DNA of 64,000 bases, from assembly GCA_030063045.1 (NCBI GenBank), contig JAQSEB010000032.1, positions 2,852,001 through 2,916,000 of the forward strand. Reading direction: 5' to 3'. This document shows, in pieces, positions 1-11,200 of the stretch. Origin of the DNA: Pratylenchus scribneri. Its lineage: Eukaryota; Nematoda; Chromadorea; Rhabditida; Pratylenchidae. The notes below the pieces were generated by a model. It made no database searches. It had not been told where the DNA came from and saw only the letters and a program-made list of their open reading frames with translations. Position numbers and translations under genes: made by a program. Position 1 is the first letter of the stretch, and every line of letters begins with the position of its first letter.

Positions 1-657
1 TATCCAATCCTCTAAAAAGAATTAAACCAATTTAATTCTGAATCATTTATTTTTACTATCAATTCCGGCCTCAATTTCCATTTTGGCCATTTGATCCTTG
101 GGAACACTGGTTACAATTTCAACCAAAATTGCATAATTAATGAGGCAAATAAAGAGGAAAAATGATGGCAATTTTGAATGCATTTATTAATGGAAATTGG
201 GGGTTTAGGTTTGGAAAAAATGATTGAAAAAGGAGAAGGAAAAGGAACAGGAAAAGCCCCCGACAAAAATGGATATGATGGGAGGAAGTCGATGCCCATG
301 ACCCAAGACGAATTGGGGTTAACCCAAAGAGGAGAAGTCGAGTCACCGATCCCATCAAAACCAACAAGGAACTGCGCACTGCGCGAGTCAAAAGAAAGTC
401 CGGATTAGGAGAAATTCATTTATTTGCGAAAATGCCAATATTATTGATCAACGGGCATAAAATGGGATTAAAACTGAATAAAAATGGAATTAAACAAATT
501 AAATGGGAAATTATTGAATTGAATATGGATGGATTGGAAGGGACAAAACAATATTTTTTTGAAAGCCAATCGGCAAATTGATATTGATATGCATTTTTTA
601 TTCTAATCTAATTGGAACTAATCGACTCATTCATTCCATTCTCCTTTTCCTTTACAT
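1..657. other. No gene recognised; 3' flank of the CUB/lectin gene
   Basis: I see no convincing exon here on either strand. The short open frames overlap each other in antisense and show no domain, signal peptide or splice logic. It lies directly downstream of the stop codon of the CUB/C-type lectin gene and probably holds its 3' UTR. Confidence 0.5.
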
Positions 658-3600
658 TCATTTTTGATTTTGTTGCCAAAATTCATCCAGCGAAATTGCC
701 GAAACATTGTCCAATGGTCCAACCGGAGGTGGCCTATCGAATGATTTCCGTCTAGTGCGCATTCTGCCTCCTCCTGTCCCAGTTCCACTTTCCATTCCTC
801 CGGTGCTACTGAACATTGTGGCTTCTCGATTCGGTGCTCCGTCCACCATTTCCATCTTTCCTTCTCGCATCAATTCAATTGGTGGCCGTAATGGATGTTC
901 GGTGACTGGTGCCGTTTGGAATTTGCCCAACATTTCATCGGCCACTCCTCCTCCTACATTCTTCTCTTCTATTATTTCCATTTGAACAAATTCCTCATCC
1001 TCCATTTGATGTAATTCCGCCTTCACTGTTTCTCTTCTCTCCTCAAATTCACCTTCTTGGCCATATTGTTCTTCCTCTTCCTTTCCATTTTCATCCCTTC
1101 TCCTCCTTCTTCCCCCAATTTCCCTTCTTCTTCCCATTTCTTCTTCCTCCGAATCCGGTTCATATCCCATATTGTGCCTTTCTTCCTCCTCTTCTTCTTC
1201 CATTTCTTCCTTCCTATTTTCCCTTTTCTCCACAATTTCCGGCTGATTTGGGCTCAAACTAATTCTCGGCGATTGTGGAGCCGATGATTCAATTGCTTGG
1301 CCCATCCCTTGGTTTGCCTCCTCCCTTTGTTGATGGGAAATTGTCTCAATTTGTTGTTGTTGCATTGTTCGAGTAAATCCGTGCATTAATTGCATCGGGA
1401 ATGATGCGGAACTGTCCTGTGGCTCCAAAGGTTTTGGTGTCATTCCTCCATTCTTTCCTCCTCCTCCCACTGTCCCTTTTTGTTCATATCTTTGCTCCCT
1501 TTCCCTCCTTTCCTTCTCCTTTGCCTTCTCTTTGGCCAATGCGGCCGCTGCTGCAGCCTTTTGGCCAGAAAATGTTTTTGATTGCGCCACCCCTCCTCTT
1601 TTTGAGCCCAAAATTGAGGAACTGCTGCCCACTTGTTGTTGATTTTGAACTAATCTTTGATTCAAATCCACATTCATCACTCGAGAACGTTCCTTGAATT
1701 TTTGGTAAAAAACGCAGCCAACAACGAGTGCCAAAAGCAAAAGAATGATTACACCGATTAAAATTGTGTAATCAATGGAGAAGTCGCGAAATCCATGTCG
1801 AATTAAGCCAGAGGGAAGGATCACCGGCTCGTCGGTTCCATCTGACAATGAATTGTGGGAATAATTTAAATATGTCATTAAATTATGCCTTTTCGCCTTT
1901 TGCATAGAAAAGGCCTTCGAGTTCGGCAATCGTCAATTTCGTAATGCACAAATTTTTCACGTTTATTCCAATCCAAATAGACGCAATCCTTCCCTTCATT
2001 CTCTTGCTTCAGAGGAAAACTGAAATTTGCAAAAAAATTTGCTTAAATTCATTTCCAATTTGAATTTTACTTTTCAGGCCAAATTGGGCTGCTCCTATCA
2101 ACGGCTTCAAACACTGAAAATATGGATCAAATATTATTGTGGATTATTTTAAACATACCTCCTTCCATATTAGCATCCGAATAACCAATCCAGGGGAAGG
2201 AATGGGTCTGCGAGAATTTTTCTGAAAAAAATAGTCAAAAAATGAATATTCAATCCCAAATAGGGTAGAGGGAGAGGGTACAATAATTTTATTTCATATT
2301 AAAGTTTTTGCACTTAATTTCAAGTAAGAGAATACGATATTGTATTTTCCTTTCTATTCATTTATAGCTGCAGGCAAGGAAAAGAAATTATTATTTGTAT
2401 TGCTCTCAATTTTTCTTAAAACATGTTGTGTTTTTATTTTCTTATAAACATAGCGCACTAAATAATTCCGCCTGTTTTATTTGCACCAAAATAATTCCGC
2501 CTGTTTTATTTGCCCCAAAATAATTCCGCCTGTTTTATTTGCACTAAAATAATTCCGCCTGTTTTATTTGCACCAAAATAATTCCGCCTGTTTTATTTGC
2601 ACCAAAATAATTCCGCCTGTTTTATTTGCACTAAAATAATTCCGCCTGTTTTATTTGCCCCAAAATAATTCCGCCTGTTTTATTTGCACTAAAATAATTC
2701 CGCCTGTTTTATTTGCACCAAAATAATTCCGCCTGTTTTATTTGCACCAAAATAATTCCGCCTGTTTTATTTGCACTAAAATAATTCCGCCTGTTTTATT
2801 TGCCCCAAATTAATTCCGCCTGTTTTATTTGCCCCAAACATAATTCCGCCTGTTTTATTTGCACCAAAATAATTCCGCCTGTTTTATTTGCACCAAAATA
2901 ATTCCGCCTGTTTTATTTGCACTAAAATAATTCCGCCTGTTTTATTTGCACCAAAATAATTCCGCCTGTTTTATTTGCACTAAAATAATTCCGCCTGTTT
3001 TATTTGCACCAAAATAATTCCGCCTGTTTTATTTGCACCAAAATAATTCCGCCTGTTTTATTTGCACTAAAATAATTCCGCCTGTTTTATTTGCCCCAAA
3101 TTAATTCCGCCTGTTTTATTTGCCCCAAAATAATTCCGCCTGTTTTATTTGCACCAAAATAATTCCGCCTGTTTTAATTGCCCCATCTCTAATTCCGCCT
3201 GTTTTATTTGCCCCAAAATAATTCCGCCTGTTTTATTTGCCCCATCTCTAATTCCGCCTGTTTTATAGCTGAATAAGTGAAGATTTATGTTCCTATCCAA
3301 TTTTTTGATACTAAAATAAATCGCCCTCTCCTTCCCATTTAAAAAAATTTGGATGGACTTGCCTATAATGAAGGTATAATCCTGTTCATTTTGAAAAACG
3401 GCTAAATTTGCTCGTTCATAAGTGCATTCTTTTTGGGCATCAGCCCATGGCAGGATGTGTGGAAGGACAAATTGTTTATAGCTTAAAATTTAGGACAATA
3501 ATAAAAGCGAAAGGAATTGATAGGAATTAGCACCAAAATTGCGATGCAGTATCCCATGTCCATTCTGGCGGGCATCCAGGAATTTCTGGAAAAGAAAAAT

Positions 3601-4382
3601 GAAGTCAAAAAATAAAATTGGCCACCAACCAAATTGAACAAATGAAATGTTGAATCCACGTTTTTGGATGACCTGAATGGTAGAAAATGAAATGAAAAGA
3701 ATTTTAACAATATTTTTGAAAAATTAAAAATATGAAAATAATGTAGCTCATTCACGCACCGTATCTGAATGGAAATGGACAAGAATGGAATTTGAGGCAC
3801 TGGTTATTGCCGCAGGAAAATCTATATAAATTAGGGGAAATCATTCAAATGTCAATGGCCAATCCATCAAAACCAGCCTTGTCCACACCAACGGACAATC
3901 TCCTTCCTGCTGCTTGTCCCATTCACTGTAAAAACAAATCCATTCGCTCAAATCCTATTTATTCACCTTCAATGTCCTGAATGCTCACAAAATCTTTGCA
4001 ATCCGTGAAAAGTGGCTCCTCCAATTCACTTTCCAAAACGGTCAAATGGATTCGATTGGATTTGTCGCTGACCTATATCCACAAAAAAGCCTAGTTTAAA
4101 TGAATATTTGGCCGCAACTACTTCGATTAGAAATTGGCAATCCGTGTCCGGAGGATAGAGCCGATGTTCATCGAATGGTGAATAAATGTATTGTGGATAT
4201 CTGTGAGCCTTCAGACGGATTGGATTCTCTGGACAAGGTTGTGGTCCGTCCATATTGAAGAGGAATTGTTGGGATGAACTGCAAGGCTGAATGGCCAATA
4301 ACAACAAAAGGATGATCGGGAAAATATGAAATTGATTTGTTGTTGTTGAACATGAACAAAATGAGGAGAAGGAGAAGTGCAT
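658..4382 (-). CDS. CUB + C-type lectin domain single-pass membrane protein
   Basis: Eleven exons: 4382-4122, 4072-3967, 3925-3878, 3821-3760, 3672-3630, 3585-3534, 3481-3363, 2221-2159, 2113-2071, 2019-1889, 1841-658, giving about 703 aa. All phases agree. Residues 1-40 form a signal peptide with a Leu run (ILLLLLA). A CUB domain follows (IHLTVLESELEE, WCGQ, SASNSILVHFHSD). Then comes a complete C-type lectin-like domain, from GCPPEWTWDTASQFCY through WADAQKEC, WIGYSDANMEG and the closing DDCRTRRPFLCK. One transmembrane helix (YTILIGVIILLLLALVVG) precedes a long Gln- and Glu-rich cytoplasmic tail of about 350 aa. I start at ATG 4382 because the signal peptide begins there. Three introns use GC donors (3877, 3362, 1888). 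Intron 7 (3362-2222) is about 1.1 kb because it carries a minisatellite array. By architecture it is a type I surface receptor or adhesion protein; I do not recognise a named orthologue, and the ligand is unknown. Confidence 0.85.
2456..3270. repeat. 29-bp minisatellite array 1 (intron 7 of the CUB/lectin gene)
   Basis: About 28 head-to-tail copies of a 29-bp unit built on AATTCCGCCTGTTTTATTTG plus a variable CACC/CACT/CCCC and AAAAT. The period is measured directly from successive CCGCCTG starts (2468, 2497). The last few copies contain CCCATCTCT variants. The array lies wholly within an intron of the gene read on the minus strand. Confidence 0.97.
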
Positions 4383-5261
4383 TTGGCGCAAAAAGTTTGG
4401 ATGGGCGACGGCATCGAATGGAGGGTGGATGGGCCCAAGAAGGGGACGACGGCGACGAACTTGGATGAAGGAAGAAGGAGGATTGAAGGGATTTGGTGGA
4501 GCCAGTCAAGGACGGATTAGAGCAAAAGCACCATTCACAGTCAGCAGTTGATAAGCATCTTTCCGAGGTCGTTCAATTAGGCACCCCTCTCTATGCTGGA
4601 AGGATTAGGCGTCAATTAGGAAACATATCAAGAAGATAGGAAAATGACGGAAATGACGAAGAAGGAGGTATGGAATGATGGTTTACTGGCTTTAAGGGAG
4701 ATAAGTGCTTTAAAGGTAGTGGGGGAAAGGGATAATGCGATGGCACGAAACATGCCGGGAATGGAATATTGACATTGGCAAAGTGTTGGAAAAAATAATA
4801 ATTGTAAGAATAATTTTTATGTTGAATAGAAAATAATGAAGATAAAAAGCGGATTTGGGCTAGATGATTGGATTTTGTGTGAGGAATTCCAATTTGATGC
4901 CATAAACATTTTATTTGAGGCCTTTTTTCCATTCTTTCTTTGCCTTCCGCCTGCTGTTGACCATCACACAAAATGGACATTATTTTCCGGTGCTTTTTTC
5001 TTCTGGTTGTCATGGGGATTAGACAATAATGGGCATTTGTTTGGTCATGTCCATTTTCGTGCCAAAATTGATGGCGGTGGTGAAAAAGTGGCCAAAGAAT
5101 GAAAAATGAACAAAATTTGATGGGGAATGGAATTCGGGGCCAAAATCAGCTGGATATTTTCAAATTGGTCAAACATTCAAATTTTACGAAATATTTAATA
5201 CTTTTTTATTCAATTAAATTATTCAAAATACTTTACATTCATTAATTCAATATTTATCCTC
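4383..5261. other. Intergenic region, no gene recognised
   Basis: This lies between the start codon of the CUB/lectin gene (4382) and the stop of the Kazal gene (5262), both on the minus strand. It should contain the promoter of the CUB/lectin gene and the 3' UTR of the Kazal gene. Open frames here lack domains or splice support. Confidence 0.5.
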
Positions 5262-8200
5262 TCATTTTCTTCTTCTATGCCTTCTTCGATGTTTTAACAT
5301 TTTGCATTGAATTGGCCTCAATGTTTGGCCATCCCTTTTCTTTTTTAAACATGCCATCCGCCTAAATGCACATTCATCCGCGTATATTCTGCCCAAATTG
5401 TCGCAAATTTGCCCTCCATTCCCTTGAATGTTTGTGCATTCCGTTACCGTCTCACAACATTCTCCTTAAATTTAAAATCATTTTATTTTCGTATTAATTT
5501 CCACCAACCAATATAATCCAATGCCAATGTGAATGTTGTGGTATTATCCTCTAGTTCTTCCATTCGTTTTCTCATTTTTGCACTCCTCACAATGCAAACA
5601 CTTTTGTCCAATTCGCATAAATTTGCATATGTTTTGCCTTGAATTTATTAATTAATCCATCATTAATTCAATTTCTTGCCATTTGTGCCACAAACTGGTT
5701 CATATCTTGATTCGCATTTGTCCGTTGGGCAATGTAAACCGGGGCAAGCCGAATATGAAACGATGGTCAAATTGTGGGCTCTGCTGCGTTCAGCCAAACA
5801 TCGTTGACGGCCAAATTCACAAAAATTCTAAAATGAAATGGAATTAAACTAAAGAAATGATTCAAAAAACCAAATGTGTTGTCCCTTCATTGTCACAAAT
5901 TGGCGAATATTCGGGTCCACATTCTTCTGGCCCCGGGCAACATTCACCCATATAAATTGCTTTTATTATTCCATTTCCATTCTTTGTACCATTTCTCCTT
6001 TCCAAATGGCATCCATTACGGTATGATCGTCCATCCGATCCACAAACCTTTTCCAAAGAAAAGGCAGAATTTTAAAATTAAAATAAATCAGGAAAAGCGA
6101 AATTGCAAATTATAACAGGCCAGATTAAAACAGGCGGAATTATGTTTGGGGCAAATTAAACAGGCGGAATTATTTTGGGGCAAATAAAACAGGCGGAATT
6201 ATTTTGGTGCAAATAAAACAGGCGGAATTATTTTGGTGCAAATAAAACAGGCGGAATTATTTTGGGGCAAATTAAACAGGCGGAATTATTTTGGGGCAAA
6301 TTAAACAGGCGGAATTATTTTGGGGCAAATTAAACAGGCGGAATTATTTTGGGGCAAATTAAACAGGCGGAATTATTTTGGTGCAAATAAAACAGGCGGA
6401 ATTATTTTGGGGCAAATTAAACAGGCGGAATTATTTTGGGGCAAATTAAACAGGCGGAATTATTTTGGGGCAAATTAAACAGGCGGAATTATGTTTGGGG
6501 CAAATAAAACAGGCGGAATTATTTTGGTGCAAATAAAACAGGCGGAATTATTTTGGTGCAAATAAAACAGGCGGAATTATTTTAGGGCAAATAAAACAGG
6601 CGGAATTATTTTGGTGCAAATAAAACAGGCGGAATTATGTTTGGGGCAAATAAAACAGGCGGAATTATTTTGGTGCAAATAAAACAGGCGGAATTATTTT
6701 GGTGCAAATAAAACAGGCGGAATTATTTTGGTGCAAATAAAACAGGCGGAGAATTAAATCCCATAGAGAATGGGCCCATCCTCCACATATTCCCCCTCTA
6801 CTCACTGGTTCATATCGATCATTGCATATTAATTCATTCACGGCCAACAATTCCGCCGAAACATTTTTTGGTGGTACCGTAGTCGTCATTTCCTTTTCAA
6901 CCATTTCCCTTCCTCCATATGCCTCAACTGCTTCCACAATTTTGCTTGTCTTTTTCTCATTTTCCCCTTGACCATTTACTTCTTCTTCACATTTTCTTTC
7001 CATCAATTCTATTTTGCCAATTTTTTCAGATCTACATTTGGCCACTTCAAATTGACATCGATTCCCATGTTTTCGGCCCATTGAATCGCAAATGATCAAA
7101 TGTTCTTCCTCATCCTTTTCTCTACAAATTTCCACATTTGGGCAACATTTTCCCTCATAAGCCGCCGTAATATTGTAGCCAAATTTGGCCTCATAAATGC
7201 ATCGGAGCATTTCGAATTCGCACCGGCTTTTTATTTCGCCACTTTGATCGCAAACAAATTGGGAATCAACTGCAGTTGGGCTAGGCAATGCGCATGGCTG
7301 GGCCAAACAATGTTCGCATCCACCTTTGAAGAGAATTTCCACTCGATTGTCCAAACATTGGGCCCTCTAAATATAATTTTGCCAAATAATTTGTTAAAAT
7401 GTTCACCTGAATGGCACATAAATTTCTGTATGTGATAAAATCCGATCCACAATATGGATCCGGTTGAGCATTCACACAATTTGGCCATTTTCGTTCACAA
7501 TTTGTCATTTTCCCCCTCATCAATTTATTGTTGTTATTTTCGCCAATCAAATGGGCACATTTCTGTTGGTTCGCCTCAATCCTCAATGTTTTTCCCTCTT
7601 TTGCCGCCAAACAATGTGCATGCGCAAAAAAAAAGGCAAGTATTCCTTTTAATATGAGGGAATAAATGGGCTAATCCCCTTTTTCATACCTATGTAGCCT
7701 TCCTTGATTATCGCAAATTGGCCCATCCTCCTCTTCCTCATCTGTGCCACAATTAGGTTCCACCGGGCATTCAATGCTTCTAATTGTTGCCAACTGCTGC
7801 CTTTCCTTTGATGGCATTTTTGCGGTCTGATTAGTACATTCTCGAAGGGAAATGAGCCAACCGAAGGGACGACCCTGCGATGGGAATAATTTGATTACTG
7901 TATTGGGGGTACGGTACGCCCTAACTTATTGCCCTCAATAATAATTCATCAAGGGCTGAACGAATTTTGATAGTTTTAATATCAAATTAGACAAAAGACT
8001 TTTGGCTATCCAATGATATTAATTTTATTTAAATGGATTCTGAATTGATGGAAATGTGAACCGAAAAACCATTTAAACTGATTTTTACTATGGATTAGCA
8101 AAATTGTCAGTAATTTTTGACACATAATTCCGTCAAATCTTAACCAATCTAAATAAAATTAATATTATTGGATAGCCAAAAGTATTTTCTTTAATTAGAT

Positions 8201-11200
8201 TACAAAATTGTCAAAAATGGTCCAGTCTCTGATGAGTTAATAAAAGAATATTTGAAGTGCCACTGACCGCCTTTCTTTGATGGCAACTGTGCATTTGGAA
8301 TGTGCACAAATTTGGATGGGTTATTCCATTGGAATCGCAAACTGGCTTAAAATGTCGACTACATTTGGATGGACAAATTTCATCCTAAAATTAAAATGAA
8401 CAAAAATTAAAATATTCACAACAAACTTTCAGCTCAAAAATTGGCGAAAGCTTAAAAAGATGGGGGAAAATAAAATTTAATTTAATTAAAGAAAGGGGAA
8501 TTGTGTGCTTGCCAAATTGCATTCGCCAATATGGCCAAGAATATGCTCCTCAATTTGCCTCAACCTTTTGTCACAATTCCATTGAGCGAAAAGGCAAATG
8601 CCTGTCCAAAAAATAATAATTATTAATTAATTGACCCCTTTTATCCCACTTTGATGTGTCAAATTTGTATTGTCGCAAATTGGGACCTGAAAATTTGGGA
8701 TAAATTTTGTTGTTATTGACCATTTCACCAACAATTTGTTCGAATGGCCCATTCTGTTCTTCTTTGCAGAAATCACATTCCAATGCGGGTCCATTCGATC
8801 GACTCTGTCAAATTTGTTTATTCATTTTTCATTCAAAAATTAGGATAAGGGATAGCTATCGCCGATTGAATTTTTGTATCTGTTTTTAACCGATAATTCG
8901 ACGAGGCAATAACCAATTCGGGAAGGAGATATAGCAATGGAAAGCCCAAAATGTCCTCTATAAAGTGGCCTTATAAAATTTTTATATAATTTTGAATTTA
9001 AAAATTTACATGTCTTTATAAGAAAAACAGAATGTTTTGGAGGAAAAGCCGCTTATTTTATAAATTAATTAAATTTTCAAAAGAAAGGAAAGCCACTTTT
9101 TAGAATTTAAAAGCCACTTTTTAATGGGTTATTAGGGCTTTCGAATGGCATATCACCTTCCTAAATTGGTTACTTCCTTATTGAACTATGCCCAAAATAA
9201 TGGCTCAGATTCTTAATTGCCCTATTTCGCGCAATTCCCCCATTTCTCGACCGAAATTTTTGTGCATTTTCCTCTGTATGCAATTCTGGGTGGATGATCT
9301 GTGCCGCTGGCATTTTGGGCAAATTGGCAACGGTGCACATTGAATCGGCATTCATTTTGATGGGTCAAATTATGCGAATCGCAAATGGGGTCCAAAATGT
9401 TGGTACAGGTGGATATTGAAGGGCAATGGACAATGGTGGATGATTCCTTTTTTTGGATGGGATTATTTTAATTTGAATTTACACCAAATTTACGTGATGT
9501 TCTCTTTGTTTTTGTTGTGTTTGTTTTGATGGTGGCGGTGATGGAAGGGGCGATTCCGTTTGCCATTGCATCAATTGCCATCTTTCTGTTCCATTTTGGT
9601 GTTGTTTTTGTTCATCTCGCATTAATATTGGCTGTGGCTGAAAATTTGGCAATGTCAAATCACAATTCACTTTGAATGGTCCTAACTTGACGCTGTTTAT
9701 AATAACTCATCAATGACTTAAATAATTTTGATGATTTTAATATCAAATTAAAGAGCAGACTTTTGGCTATCCAATAATGATTATTTTGTTTAAATTAGTT
9801 CAGAAATGATAGACCTAGGCACAAAAAAAAAACTGAAAATTTGGCAAATCTAAAGGAAAGGATATAATAAATATTTTTGGGCATAACTTCAAAAATTCTG
9901 AACCAATTTAAATAAAATTTATATTATTTTATAACCAAACGTTTTCACTTTAATTTGATACTAAAATTATCAAAATTGATTCAGTTCTTGATGAGTTATT
10001 ATAAACGGCGCAAGTTGGACTGTTCCATTCCATTTCAATTTTAAAATCCAACCAAATTTTCCCTTGATTGTCCCCCATTTTCGCCATTTTTCTGTTCATT
10101 TCGCCTTCGATGACTTTCCCCATTTTCCATTGTTATTGGTAAATTCGGCTTTTTTCTGGTCCTTTCCCTTCGAATTCCTTCAACCAAATTTGCCATCAAC
10201 ATTCTTCGCATACTGTTCGCATTCGGGAATTGGCCTTTATTCAAATATTTAAATATTATTTAAATTATTAAATTTACCAAAATTGTTATCTTCTTTACGA
10301 CAAGGTCCTTCCTTAATAAGTCAATTAATTAAATTAAATGATTTTCCCAATTCAATTCACCGTATTTCTTTGAATCTGTCTTCAGCAGATTTTAAACAAC
10401 TTCAAGGAGTTCTCTCATATCAATCAGAGTGACCCAACTTACTCTCAAGGCCTCTTAATATGATATTGTAGGGATCCTAATAAGATAATATAATGATGAG
10501 CCAATCACAGTGACTTATTATTATACAATATATGGAAACCATGGAGGGTGTATCAATGCCAATAATACCTAATAAGGATGAGGGCCTTTCCTTTTTCTCC
10601 TACTGTACCCCCACTTTTTGCCTCAATCGATCTACTTGTCACCAAATCAATCAAATATTGCCCTAAGCTGTCTTTTTAAACCTACCCTTTTCCTCTCCTA
10701 ATTTATTCTTTTTTCCCTTCTTTTTATTATCACATTTTCCCGTAAAATTTATAAAATTTTAAGGTTCTTCCCCTCAAATCCCTATCCAATTTTTGGGCCA
10801 CTGCGGGGCTTATAGGGCACGGCGAAGGCCCGGACCTGAGAGCCTAGGACCACTCTCACCCAAAATAGTTTTAGCCCTAAATTAGGACTAATAGAGTGTT
10901 TAAAATTTGGAGACAAATAATGAAGAAATAGCCAATATTCGCACCTTCACAATGTGCAATGCCGAAACAATTCCCCGGGAACGAAGTCGACAATTACTCA
11001 AATTGAACCTTCACAATGGACATTGCAAAAAATAAATTAAATATTTTTTATGCCTTTTCCAACTTGCAACGATTTTTGTGTGTCCTTCCTTGGCTATCGC
11101 AAACCGGTGCCACAATTTCCTCACAAACCAATTCACAGTTCCTCCCTTCCGTGCCTCCTTTTTGCCTTTCCCCCACCATTTGGCCCATTGAAATGCCATC

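Noticed and set aside
907..1287. Plus-strand Phe/Pro/Ser-rich frames
   Set aside because: Antisense shadow of the Glu/Arg-rich cytoplasmic tail of the CUB/lectin protein.
2456..3270. CRISPR-like regular repeats (also at 42951-45992)
   Set aside because: The repeats are directly tandem with no unique spacers, and the genome is eukaryotic.
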